A stretch of 64,000 nt of DNA from positions 930,001 through 994,000 of the forward strand of contig KK106986.1 of assembly GCA_000611775.1 (NCBI GenBank), given 5' to 3'. The notes under the pieces are model-generated. The model ran no database searches. It saw nothing but the letters and a program-made list of their open reading frames with translations, and had not been told where the DNA came from. Shown here in pieces: positions 24,645-36,944 of the stretch (position 1 is the first letter of the stretch; each line of letters opens with the position of its first letter). The stretch is from Umbilicaria muhlenbergii. Lineage: Eukaryota; Ascomycota; Lecanoromycetes; Umbilicariales; Umbilicariaceae. Made by a program: the position numbers and the translations under genes.

Positions 24645-24905
24645 TGTCAGAGTCACCATATATATAGTATGACAGTACAACACTATAATATGACATTATA
24701 TAAACATGATGACTCAGCGTCTAGCGCCTTGACATCAAGTGAAAACTTTTCACAAGGAGGTTCAGAAACCTGCTTCCTCAGTGATCAGTTTTGCCACTGA
24801 ATAAAAGATGTATAATCATTGCATTGACCTCATCATGACTATATTGTTTATGACACTCTGTTTAAACATCACTATGATGCTCTGTTGTACACTTCACCTC
24901 TTACA
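24645..24905 (+). repeat. 5' LTR of gypsy family 1 copy 2
   Basis: It begins TGTCAGAGTC and ends CCTCTTACA. It differs from its partner at 33,646-33,906 at about 14 of 261 positions, all transitions. Confidence 0.92.
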
Positions 24906-27013
24906 TACTGATCACTCAGTACCTTCAGGTGAATGATCATGTTGAAAGCAAATAAGACATGATGACATCAATGCTTCAATCTCATCAGGTCAGTGAAACA
25001 GTCAATAATCAAGCTGAGACAGGCTCTTCAATTAACAGGTTTACATTATCAGTCATTGATACTCCTACTTCTGACATCATTGATGATGATGAACATATCA
25101 CTGCAGGCAACTCTGATGACATCATTGAAGATCTTGAGGCAGTCACTGCTCATAATCAGGAGGTCATTGAGCGTCAGTGATTATAATTATGACATGTACA
25201 ACAAGAAATTAAGTTTGAGGATAATAAAAGAGAGCTTCAGAAGCTCAATCAACACCTGTAAGAAAATTCTTCAATTATGACAAACTCAGGAAATGACGCA
25301 GGTTCATCACATGAATTATGATGTTGAGTTACAACAGATATCACACCTCCCCCTTTTCAACATCTTATAAAGTCATGAGAGCCTCATCTCTATGCAGGAG
25401 GCGTCAAAGTCACAAGATGAAAACTTCAAGAATACCTGAATGAAATCAATCAGAATCAGGAGCTGATGTCAGAGCAATTTCTTACTGAATGAGATTTCAT
25501 CATCTGAGCAGGCATCTACCTTGAGAAAACAGTCATGAGTAACTGATGAAAGCAAAAGAAGCAGCATGATCACACTTGAATCATTTACAACAACTTTTTA
25601 AAGATTTTAAAGAAGAACCTATCCTCTGATAAAGACACAGATGAACAAAATATCATCATTTTTAATGCAGCTGAATCCTGCAATCATGATATAATCATCT
25701 CTTGATACAATAAATTATCAGAACTCTACTGCTTCCTTTCAGCTTCACACAAGGAAATCAGTGAGATGCTCATTTGAGATCACTGATGATCAAGGCTTCC
25801 TCATCATGTTCTGACTGAACTATGATGTTGAGATCTGACGCAGGTTGCAAGACAGTCAATGCAGAAAATTTCAACACATCTTGACATCATCATTGATCAT
25901 GAATCATTTCAAAGCCGCTCAGACACCAAAAAGGATCATCAAAGCAAAACTGACAACAATGATAAAAGTATGACACAGATGTCATACTACAACAGAAAAG
26001 AATCTTTCACTGAACAATAAACCTCTCACCCTCAACAATTCAATCATGAAAGAGAGAACAATTCATGAGGCTCTTATTAAGAAAGTAGCCGTGATCAAAG
26101 CTGAAATTTAAATCACATATCAGTTGCAGAGAAAGTGATCATGACAACAACACAGATGTTCACAGGACCCTCATGCTGACAAGAAGACTTTATTTTTAAG
26201 AATGAAGTGAATGCATGAAAAGCAGCAGGCCTCTGTATCAAGTGTGAAGTCATCAGTCATTGAACAAATGAATGTATGATGAGATGATCAACAGCAGTCA
26301 TTATCATGATTAATGTGAATAAATGACTTGCAGTCAACCTTCAGCTCATCTTCTTACTTATCATTGATGATATTTCACATCTGATATCAGGGCAGCTAAA
26401 GGTGAACTTTCATACAACAAGAGATGATCTGAAGAAAAAATATTCATATATTATCAACAACAGCAGTCAAGGCAATACAATCACATGAGATGTTGTCAAT
26501 AAGCTGTCCCTATCAACTGAATCCTATGAGGCTCAAGGCAATGCATGAGGTAATGTGATTGAGCTATCAGAGTCTGTCATACTGATGATTATGACATACA
26601 ACACTGACGGTCAACCTTACCACTATAGCAATCATTTCTTTATCACACAAGACAACACATCAGCTCTTTTTGTCCTCAGGCTATCATTTCTAGTTCATGC
26701 AAACTCAAATCACTACTATGATACAGGTAAATTCCTATGAAGAAAGTCAAAACATACTACTGCATGCTGTATATTCACCGCCAGTGAAAAGAAGGTGTTG
26801 AAGAATGTCTTACATATGAACAACCTCATCATTACTGACTGCTTTATAAGGCCGGCGGACCTAGTGACTGATATGAAAAAATATACCCTACAGATGAACT
26901 TGTTGTGATACAACAAAGAATATGACAATGTCTATGACAGTTTACCTCCTGAATATCATGACTTCACAGACATATTTCAGGCAGCTGAGAAGCAGTCTCT
27001 GCTTGAGAGAGGT

Positions 27014-27497
27014 NNNNNNNNNNNNNNNNNNNNNNNNNNNNNNNNNNNNNNNNNNNNNNNNNNNNNNNNNNNNNNNNNNNNNNNNNNNNNNNNNNNNNNN
27101 NNNNNNNNNNNNNNNNNNNNNNNNNNNNNNNNNNNNNNNNNNNNNNNNNNNNNNNNNNNNNNNNNNNNNNNNNNNNNNNNNNNNNNNNNNNNNNNNNNNN
27201 NNNNNNNNNNNNNNNNNNNNNNNNNNNNNNNNNNNNNNNNNNNNNNNNNNNNNNNNNNNNNNNNNNNNNNNNNNNNNNNNNNNNNNNNNNNNNNNNNNNN
27301 NNNNNNNNNNNNNNNNNNNNNNNNNNNNNNNNNNNNNNNNNNNNNNNNNNNNNNNNNNNNNNNNNNNNNNNNNNNNNNNNNNNNNNNNNNNNNNNNNNNN
27401 NNNNNNNNNNNNNNNNNNNNNNNNNNNNNNNNNNNNNNNNNNNNNNNNNNNNNNNNNNNNNNNNNNNNNNNNNNNNNNNNNNNNNNNNNNNNNNNNN
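27014..27497. other. Assembly gap (484 N)
   Basis: A run of N inside the reverse transcriptase region of gypsy family 1 copy 2. It probably marks a repeat that could not be assembled; the true length may differ. Confidence 0.99.
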
Positions 27498-28670
27498 TGT
27501 GTGATTTATCTAGATGATATCCTGATCTTCAGCAAAGATGAATCTGAACATGAGGAGCATGTATGACAAGTATTAACTGTGTTATGACATCATGATCTTC
27601 ATCTTAAGATCAGCAAATGCTTCTTCAATGCAATGGAAGTGAACTTCCTGAGGTTTAAGATCAATACTGAAGGCATACATATGAGTTCAGAAAGGATTTG
27701 CGCCGTTGAAGAATGATTATCATCAGAGAACATTCATGAATTGCAGGTTTTTCTAAGCTTCATTAACTTCTTCTGAAGGTTTATAAGAGATTATTCATGA
27801 ATTGCAGCACCACTGTTAAATCTCCTGAAAACAGGAAAGAATAAAAAGAAGACTGAGGATACATCATCCTCTCCTCTTCAGTCTCAACAGACTGTTACTA
27901 AAAGAAAGCAGAACAGCCTGATTTCATTGCAGAGATTTAACATAAGTTATTCAGCATGCAGCTCACAAGTTGAGGGAGAGCTACAACAAGAAAACATCAT
28001 ATCTGTCTCTTTTTCACTTTCAGGAGCTGCATTGAAAGCATTTAATGCTCTGAAGGAAACCTTCATGAGTGCTTCATTACTACACTACTTTGATGAAAAC
28101 AAACTCATGAGGGTTGAAACAGACGCCTCTGAATTCACAATTGACAGAATCTTGATGCAACACTTCAAGGTTGATGATCAATTGCACTGATTATTAATTG
28201 CTTACTACAGCAAGAAGCTGCTAAATACTGAGACCTGATATGATACAGGTGAACAAGAACTCCTTGTCATCATGAAAGTCATGCATCATTGACAGCACTA
28301 CTGTCAGGGTGCTAGACATCAAATTGTCATACTGACTGATCATGCAAACCTTGTTTGGTTCATGACTACCTCAAACCTCACATGAAGGCAGCTCAAGTGG
28401 GCTGAAAAGCTCACTGAGTATGATTTTAAGGTCACATATCAAGAGGGCAAAAAGAACCCTGCTGATGATCTGTCAAGATAACCTGATTATGAACTGCTGA
28501 AGGCTGTCAGTACCTCAATCATCACTGAAATAATGTGACAGTCCTTCCATTTAGAAAGCAAGGACTATAAGTCAGTGCAGGAGAAATTATACACACTTGT
28601 CACAATGATGCTGCAGTCAAGACGCTCAGTATGACAAGAGCTATGACAAGAGAATGTCATACCTGTCACA

Positions 28671-28949
28671 ATGAATATTATCAGTACAATGAACACTGAA
28701 GATGACAGTCTCATTGAAACATCAGTGATGCAGAACCTATCTGCTCAAGAAGAAATAAATCATGATGAATATGTCAATATGATGAATACTGAAGCTGATG
28801 ATACAACTGAAACATCAGCAGTTCATGACCTACATGCTCAAGTAGCAAGTCATGATGAATGTATCAGTATGATGAATACTGAAGCTGATGATACAACTGA
28901 AACATCAGCAGTCCATGATCTACATGCTCAAGAAGCAAGCCGTGACTGA
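28671..28949 (+). repeat. Tandem 30-residue acidic repeats within gypsy polyprotein
   Basis: Three units of about 90 bp coding MNTEADDTTETSAVHDLHAQ-like peptides lie between RNase H and integrase. The counterpart in copy 1 is at about 14.73-15.18 kb on the minus strand. Confidence 0.85.
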
Positions 28950-30756
28950 ATAAGAGAGTTTAAATATGCAGAGCCTCAGCAGCACTCAATCAAGAATAGC
29001 TCAGCAGACACTGCAGTTATGAACAGTGATGCAAGTCATGTTTTTATTAATCTTTAAATTGAGGATAGTGCTTCTGCTGACACTGTTAAAGCGCTTCAAC
29101 TCATGTCTACTCACTCATCAATGAGTGAGGAGATAACAGCTTATACAAGGATGTTTATCAAACAACTTGAACATGTGATTCATACTGAGCAGTTGAAAGA
29201 CAGTTTGATATGATGAGTACAACAGGGATTAACTACCCCTTTTGAGGATAAAAACAACTTGGCTGAGTCTGAGATGATAAATATGAATATAGACATGAAC
29301 CCTGAGATGATCATGACATCAGAAATGCAGCCAAATATGGCATTTATACTGTCAGATATATGAAAACATTGGCAAGAAATAGATGATGTCATACACTATG
29401 ATGATAAAGTTTACATTCCGCAGAACCCTGCCCTCTGCAATGCAGTGATCAGTTGATTTCATGATGATGTTTTTGCAGATCATTTCAGGAAGTTAAGAAC
29501 TGCAGAATTAATGTGATGATCTTATGACTGACCTGATGCTGTCAGAGACATATGACGTTACTGTCATGACTGTGTTGAATGTCAAAAGGTGAAGTCAGCT
29601 CATCACAAATCATATGAGTTATTGAACTCATTATCAGTCCTGGAAGTGTCATGACATATGATGACAATGAACTTCATTACAGACCTGCCACTGAGCAGCA
29701 CATATGAAAGTATGACATGAGATTCAATCCTCATCATAATTGATAAGTTGACCAAAATGGCTCACTATATTTCAGTACAGAAGACAATGTCAATTGCTGA
29801 CTTCATTGAAGTGTTTATTCAGGACATAGTCAAGCATCATGATGTGTTAAAAGTCTTAATCACAGACAGAGACAAGTTGTTTACATCAGAGCAGTGAATT
29901 AACTTCTGCTTTCACATGCAGTGCTGTCATAACATGTCAACAGCTTTTCACCCGCAAACTGACAGTTAAACAGAGAGGCAGAATCAGTCCCTGAAGATGT
30001 ATTTATGCATATTCATTGATGAGCAGCAAGAGAACTGAGTCAAGCTCTTACTCTGCATGAAATTCTCATACAACAACTTCATACATGCTGCTACAGGAAA
30101 GAGCCCCTTTCAGCTTAACTTAAAGTGAGACCCTCAGATGAGCCTAAGTAGGCTGTTTATACAGCACTCACATGAACAAATAAGACTCTATGCAGATGCA
30201 CAGCAGCTTCAAGATCAAATTGCAATGACTCAGAAGCAGCTACAACAGGTTAATAAAACATATGCAAATTATTATAATCAGCACTGAACAGAGATAACAT
30301 TCAAAGAAGGTGATTTAGTACTGATTAATGAAAAGAATGTGTCAGTGAACAAGCAGATGAAGAAACTGCATTGAAAAAAACTCAGCTCATTCATGATATG
30401 ATGTGTGATAAGTCAGTCATCATATGAACTTGACCTCTCAGAGGATTGAAACATCTATAACATATTCAACATCACTCTATTGAAGTCATTTCAAGACACA
30501 CATCATATGTCTCCTGCATTGACAGAAAAAGACCTACTACTCAACTGAGATGATGAGTGAGAAGTTGAGGCAATTGTGAATAGTCATGTTCATGATGACA
30601 GGCTTCAATACCTCATCAAATGAAAGCTGATGAACCAGGTGTGAGATGACACATGAGAGTCAGCACACTTCATCTGCAATGCAAAGACAAAAATGTGAAA
30701 ATTTCATGCTGACAACTCTGATAAACTGAAATTCAGGTGAGCTGTACAACATGACT

Positions 30757-30912
30757 CTTCAAGATTGATTGAGAAGCTGTCACAAAAGTCATGAGCCTTA
30801 AGATGTGACCCTTCAAGATTGATTGAGAAGCTGTCACAAAAGTCATGAGCCTTAAGATGTGACCCTTTGAGATTGATTAAGAAGCTGTCACAAAAGCTGT
30901 GAGCCTTAAGAA
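30757..30912 (+). repeat. ~54-bp tandem repeat in copy 2
   Basis: Nearly three units containing GATTGATTGAGAAGCTGTCA and AAAGTCATGAGCCTTAAGA lie after the chromodomain. The same locus in copy 1 has a ~31-bp unit. Confidence 0.85.
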
Positions 30913-31660
30913 TTGAAAACTTTGTCAGCTTTGTTAACCTGATCTTTTATGACAGAGCCTGTGCTCTACAACAAGTATGACAGAGGCTATGACATTATGA
31001 TGCTACAACAGGATCTGTAATAGAATTACTGCATGAACTACATTATAGCAGACGTGTCACATTGCAGAGAATCAGAGAACACTCAAGCGCAGAAGCATTT
31101 CATTTCAAGTCTGAAGATCAAAGTGAACCTGAGGTCAACACCTTGCACTCAACTCCTCATCAGTGTTGTGTCAAGTCACTCTCATTTATCTACTTGTCTT
31201 TCATCATCTTAAACTCTTCTTCATTGTTTGATGAAACCTCTGACCTCATCTCCTCAACGTGGTGCTGCTCACAGAGTTTGATATACTCTTGATGATGATG
31301 AGATTGATGAGCATTAAGGATGCAGAGAGCGTGAGCAGTGCTCTTTAATAAGACAGCAAGGGCCTGAATGAGCTCCTCAAGACTACTGAATTAACATTAA
31401 TCACCTCATTATGAATGCCGTGAGACTCACGTTGAGGAGTGACTGCAGGGGGCGTGAAGAGTGCTGATAATGACTGATAAGAGATGACAGCATGAGGATC
31501 TGATGATCAGTCATTGAATGCTATGACTAATTAGCAATGCAAAAGTACGACATAAAGTATGACAAAAGTATGACACTTTGTCATATTAAACAAAACAAAA
31601 GAGGATTGAGGAAGGCAGACTTATGATGTGCTGTCACCCCTCTGACCACCATAAACGCAG

Positions 31661-32666
31661 CCCGCTCAAAAATAAGGTTTTAGTTAATAGTACTTTATGC
31701 GCTCAGAGCACTCTCTGAGCAGTAAATGAGCTCATACAAATCTTACACTTTAAATAACTATTATACCTTTATGAATAATAAAAAACTTTTTATTGAAAAG
31801 TTTTAGATCTCTTTATTCTGTACACTTTACAAACTAAAAATTTCTTTATAAGTTTTAATTTACAATAGTTATGAATTAAAAAACTTTTAACTAATTATAA
31901 ATATATTAGCATATTGAATAACTATTGCGCTTTTATACTTATGATAGAACTTTCAGTTTATAAGTTGTAGAGAATAAGCTGTTTAAGAGTTTTCTTATAC
32001 AAAGTTTCTTTTTATGTGTTCTTGTTGTTGAGTTATTCAAAAAGTCATTAAAAGTCAGTTTATTAATGTTGTGATTTTCATCACTGAAAGTTATATCATA
32101 AGTATAAAAGCGCAATAGTTATTCAAAGTATGTGACTTTTTTTAAAAGATTTCTCGCTATTGAAAACTTGAATTAAATATAACTTAACAACAACAGCAGT
32201 TATAAAGAAACTTTTAATTTAACATTAATAAAAAATACTATTCTTTATAACTTATGCATTGAAAGTTTCTTCATATCTGTTGAAGTGCAAAAGTTATTAA
32301 AGTGTGTAAATTTTTAAGTGATGAAAATCTTGAACTTCTTTAAATATTCAGAACTCAACACTTATACAGTGCTTTCAGACTCAACAAATCATGATTTTTT
32401 ATCGCAGAAAAGTGAATTTTAGCAAAAGTTTACTTATTATAAATTTTACTGTTATTATAACACTGCGTGTGTACTTGTTTAAACAATTGTTTTAATAATT
32501 ATTTTTTTATCACAAAATTTTGATGTTCCGCTCAAGATTTAAGGTTGAGCTCAAAGCACTCAAAGGGTGCTAAGAGCGGCTGTTAGCTGAGACATGAGAT
32601 CAGAAGCTCAGAGCACTCAAAGTGTTAAAAACTAACTCAGAGCTAACTTGCTAAATTGCTGATGCA
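31661..32666 (+). mobile_element. AT-rich ~1-kb inserted element, copy P
   Basis: Compared with copy 1 of the same gypsy family, which reads straight through this place, copy 2 has about 1 kb of extra, strongly AT-rich DNA. It starts near CCGCTCAAAAATAAGG. Imperfect inverted subterminal motifs (ACTTTATGCGCTCAGAGC on the left, its inverted relative near 32,600-32,630) and a large internal palindrome built on TTGAATAACTATTGCGC suggest a MITE-like DNA element. A target duplication is not clear; GCAG-ending flanks are similar on both sides. No coding capacity is seen. Confidence 0.65.
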
Positions 32667-33160
32667 GGACAACAACATCAGAGCTCTCAGAGTCAAGAGC
32701 AGTGATGATCAGAGGCTCTGCTGTGCATTGCTCATGAGGATTGCAGAGAGATATGCAACATGTGCAGGCTCCTCTGTCTGACACAAAGCAGTGATCAACT
32801 TCAACTCTTATACAAGAGTCACAGTGAGCAGTACCTGACAACATGTGACTGAGGTTCTCTCAAATCACACGCTCATGATGATGAGCCTGCTGCACGCAAG
32901 CCGGCAGTGAGGTATTGTCATGACATCACACAGAGCAGGAACTGCTGCTGAAGACATCACTTAAAGGTAGATGCCTGACTCTCTTCAAGTGCTGAACAGT
33001 CAGTTTTATCACTCTGTTTCCTCATCTCTTTCTGGAGGTGTTGATCATCACAGTTTCACTCACTGACTCTGACTCAGAGCCCTCCTCATCACACTGAGCC
33101 TGAAGATCAACGGGCTTCCCTGATGAAGGTGAGTCTTCACTGTTGTTCACGGCCGTGGGT
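32632..33160 (-). other. Antisense Cys-rich frame in the gypsy 3' region (copy 2)
   Basis: Counterpart of the antisense frame in copy 1. On the minus strand it reads from SEDSPSSGKPV through an SESES patch to the HCDSCIRVEVDHC cluster, then is cut by the AT-rich insertion. Conservation in two copies supports a real former coding region on the strand opposite to gag-pol. Confidence 0.55.
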
Positions 33161-33645
33161 TCAAGAGTTCAAGTATTGATTGCCTATATATCATGTTAGC
33201 ATTCATACATGTATGACAGGAAGTATGACATCACAAGAATGTTGAGTTGTAAGCTGCAAGCTTCATGATGCTTCCTTCATAAGGTGAACACCTCTGCAAT
33301 GAGGATGATGTCATGAAGTCATCAAGTCACTCAATGAGCTGTGAAAAAGCTGTGAGAAGTATGATGACATGTCATAAGAGAGATGATGAAGAAGAAATGC
33401 AAGGGAAGAGTGTTTTGAACCTACAATAAACATTTTGATTTCAATGTTTATGTTAGGAGGAACTTACTGCCAGGCGTGATATCATCACAATTAAGTGAGG
33501 CATGTGATCAGCCTTATTTTAGTGCAGTTTCACATCCCCCTCCTCTACATGGTCAATCACTTATCAGGCCATCATGGTGATGTTTATGATGATGAATTCA
33601 AAGTCAATTGACATCAGGGACGGCGTCATGAGAAGGAGAATGCTG

Positions 33646-33906
33646 TGTCAGGGTCATCATATATATAGTATGACAGTACAACACTATAGTACAACATTAT
33701 ATAGACATGATGACTCAGCGCCTAGCGCCTTGACATCAAGTGAAAACTTTTCACAAGGAGGTTCAGAAACCTGCTTCCTCAGTGATCAGTTTTGCCACTG
33801 AATAAAAGATGTATAATCATTGCATTGACCTCATCATGACTATATTGCTTATGACACTCTGTTCAAACATCACTATGACGCTCTGTTGTACACCCCGCCC
33901 CTTACA
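33646..33906 (+). repeat. 3' LTR of gypsy family 1 copy 2
   Basis: It begins TGTCAGGGTC and ends CCCCTTACA, 261 bp, followed by the target duplication TGATG. Confidence 0.92.
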
Positions 33907-35959
33907 TGATGATGTGTAAATTCTCAAAGATGACACATTATATTTCAGTCAGAAAGGACTGAACTGCTGATCAACTCATGAAGACCTTTGTGAGAGAGAT
34001 TGTTAAGCTGCATGAAGTCACTTAAGCTTTAATTTCAGATCATGAATCTGTTTTTACCTCATGACTCTGAGTCAACTTGATGTTCATGTTGAAGATTAAC
34101 TGTTAATTGAGCATTGCCTTTCATCTGCAAACTGATGAGCAGATTAAATAACAAAATAACATGCTGAAACAGTACCTGTGAAGCTATGTCAATTATCAAC
34201 AGGACAATTGAGCCTCATTTTTAACATTAACTGAGTTCATGTACAACATGAGCTTACACTCTTCTACTGAAAAGACATCATTTGAGATCATCTATGACTT
34301 CATACTTAGATCAGATATACTCACTGCAGAGGAACTCATGAAGTACTCTGCAGTTAAAGAAATTATCACTGAAGTTGAGCAGCTTGTGAAGCATTTTCAC
34401 AAGATTTGAATAAAAGTCTGCAGAGCTCTTGTGAAGTCTCAAGAGTATCAAGCTAAGCATTACAATCAGTCTCACCTTGATGTGACTTATAAAGTCAGAC
34501 AGTTAGTCTGATTAAAGGTTAAGAATATAACTCTGAAGCAACTCTCACAAAAGCTGAATTGACAGTGTTATGAACCCTTTCAGATTATAAAGAAGATTAA
34601 GAATGTTGTTTATCAGCTGAAACTACTGAAGGAACTTCACATTCATGATGTGTTTCATGTTAATCTGCTTCATGATCATAAACTGCAGGCAGGTGAGGAT
34701 ACATCAGAGCTTAAATCACTTCACCTCATGAAGAACTCAGCTGAAAGGGAGTGAAAGATTAAGATTATAACAACCTCATAAATTGTGATCAGCCCTGAGG
34801 ATAAACCTGTTTTACAATATCACATTGTGTGAAAGAAATTCTCAGAGATTACTTAAGAGCCTGTGAATAACATCTGCAACTTCAAGAAATTAATTAAGAA
34901 GTTTCATGAGAACTTTCCTGAGACTTCATGAGTCATAATCAATGTCAGTACATGTTCATGAGGGAACTGAGCAAAGAGTTAAAATCTCTTCTGCTCATCA
35001 GAGCATTAAGCTATCAGAGGACTGAAAGTGAAATCACTTCATGAAGTCTGAAGACTCATGAAGAGATGAGTCATGCTGACTTCAGCCTGTTGAGGTTTAT
35101 TAATTCTTAACATCATGAAGAGGTCTGACTCAGAGTTAAAGTCCTGTGAGAGATAATCCTCACAGGAGCTGATATTTACCTTCAGAAGAACTTGAACATC
35201 TTAATCATCATCAGTTTGTCACAGTGATATTTCCCTTCAGTGAAGCCTGTGAGTCTTCACCTTCACAGAGGTGTTGAGTTTAAGCAGCAGCTGCAGCAGC
35301 TTTGTGAGCTTTACTTACTCAGCATTTCTTCTGCTTGCGCGCCTTGCGCGCCTCCTTGTGACCCTCAGGGTCAGGGTTGACCGGGGGTGAAGACAGAGGC
35401 AGAGGTGAACTCAGTTCTCATGAGGGAAATGATGAGGCTGAGGGTAATGAAGATGAAGCTGTGAACAGTTAACAAAAGCGCTTCATGAAAATATATCATA
35501 AAGTCATACAGAGGAAGATGCAGGCCTTGCTGATGTGCTGATGACATTTCATGCACTTGATGATGTGAGGGGAGAGGAAACAACTCTTAAAATGATTGAG
35601 GTCATGACCTGCAGCAGCAGCAACACATGACTCATAAGTCTGAGAGAGAATGTCCTCAGTCTTCACAATTATTATCATGAAGGTCAGTCATGAAGTGTTC
35701 TCATGAAAAGTGATTGTGAAAGTCACTTACAGATCACTTCATGATCTTGTTCACAGTCAGTGAGCTGAACAAGCTGCTGTGAGATGACACAGTCATAAAG
35801 CTGAGCCTCTCTGTGAAGGGCTACCTCATGAAAGGTTTAATTGCAAGGGGCTGAGTCAGAGGCCTGCATGAACAGAGGAAACAAATGAGAATCACAGACA
35901 GTTTGCCTGAGGATGTTGATGATGTGATCAGTGTGAAGCATGATGAGCTGTACTGCTGT

Positions 35960-36045
35960 TAGCAAAAAGGCATCATGAAGGCAAGCATCATGAAGGCAAG
36001 CATCATGAAGGCAAGCATCATGAAGATAAGCATCATGAGGGCAAA
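35960..36045 (+). repeat. 15-bp tandem repeat
   Basis: Four to five units of GCATCATGAAGGCAA lie in the 3' region of the family-2 gypsy element. Confidence 0.85.
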
Positions 36046-36488
36046 ACATTACAAGAGACATTACAAGAATCATGATCATGAACTTACCTGATGAGGGGTG
36101 AAAGATTGAAGTTGTGAAGGTTGCTGACAGTGAAAACTCTGACCTTATGATCTGCGTGAGTCATTCATGAGGCTTGGCAAAGTGAATCTGAATGACCTCA
36201 TGAACAGCTGAACAGGCTCACAAATGAGCAACAATCATCATAAACACTGAGTCAGTGTATAAATCAATCATAACTTCATAAACATCTTGTGAAGGGAGAC
36301 TCTTTTTCTCACTGAGTTTTAATGAGCTCCACAACATATTTTTTTATGATTTTAAATTTTTTTTTTTGACCTACAGGGTCATTTTTTTAACTGTTACTGA
36401 TGCATTGTGAAGTGCTTCTCAGTGAAGGCTTGCAACTGTGAACATCATCATACTCATGAGGGCATGAGCCTTTGAAGGGGGGGGGCAA

Positions 36489-36944
36489 TGTGAGCATTCA
36501 GTGTACAGAACTCATCAGGTGCTAGTTTAGAATAAAAAAGATTATACTTAACAACAGCACAGCCTTGTGAAGGTAACTTTTACTAGTGAATCAACCTCAT
36601 GAGAGAGCTCAGCCAATAAACATCACTTTTCAACACTTCATGAAAGTGATTAAAGAAGTTAACATCATTGATGACACCTCATGAAGATGTGATTCAGCAA
36701 TGAACACCTCATGAAGGCAGTTTCACTGAGGTGACTGCTTCATGAGACCTTCCTCAGGCAGGCTAACTTCAGAAGAGATATATTATGAGGTTAAAACATG
36801 TCTCACTTTCTTTCTTAACAATAATTCTCTACTTATTAGCAATATCATACTATTGTGAACCACTCACTATAAGCTTAAGTCATTATTGTCACATAGCTTC
36901 ATAATTCCTTAGTTAAGATATTACCTCACGGTAGTACGCTTACA
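36489..36944 (+). repeat. 3' LTR of gypsy family 2
   Basis: It starts TGTGAG immediately after a polypurine tract (GAAGGGGGGGGG, 36,474-36,485) and ends CTTACA, giving matched inverted ends. Its last 244 bp match the truncated 5' LTR. Confidence 0.75.

Larger units (their letters stand above)
24645..33906 (+). mobile_element. Gypsy family 1, copy 2 (chromovirus), nested in family 2
   Basis: A full-length but dead Ty3/gypsy element of 9,262 bp (including 484 unknown bases), with 261-bp LTRs and target duplication TGATG (24,640-24,644 and 33,907-33,911), inserted in the integrase region of the family-2 element. Parts: gag from about 24.96 kb with zinc knuckle CX2CX4HX4C at 26,231-26,272; reverse transcriptase across the assembly gap with YLDD at 27,507-27,518; RNase H about 28.05-28.48; acidic 30-residue repeats 28.68-28.95; integrase about 29.4-30.5; chromodomain about 30.55-30.70; VNTR 30.76-30.91; a long 3' region with an antisense Cys-rich frame and an inserted AT-rich element. 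It is broken in many tens of places. LTR divergence is about 5% by eye, all transitions. Confidence 0.93.
20642..36944 (+). mobile_element. Gypsy family 2 element (chromovirus), 5'-truncated, split by a nested copy
   Basis: A second Ty3/gypsy fossil, about 7.0 kb once the nested family-1 copy (24,645-33,906) is set aside. Parts: truncated 5' LTR 20,642-20,884; gag with a CX2CX4HX4C zinc knuckle at 21,858-21,899; reverse transcriptase about 22.8-23.3 kb (MPFELINAFMSFQ, FLNDILIYS); RNase H about 23.56-23.9; integrase zinc-binding region about 24.3-24.5; integrase core resuming at 33,912; chromodomain about 34.78-34.93; polypurine tract 36,474-36,485; 3' LTR 36,489-36,944. It is broken in many places. 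No target duplication is found, as expected if the left end was lost. Confidence 0.85.

Noticed and set aside
26922-27566. 214-residue frame
   Set aside because: It spans the run of N; most of it is unknown sequence inside a dead gypsy element.
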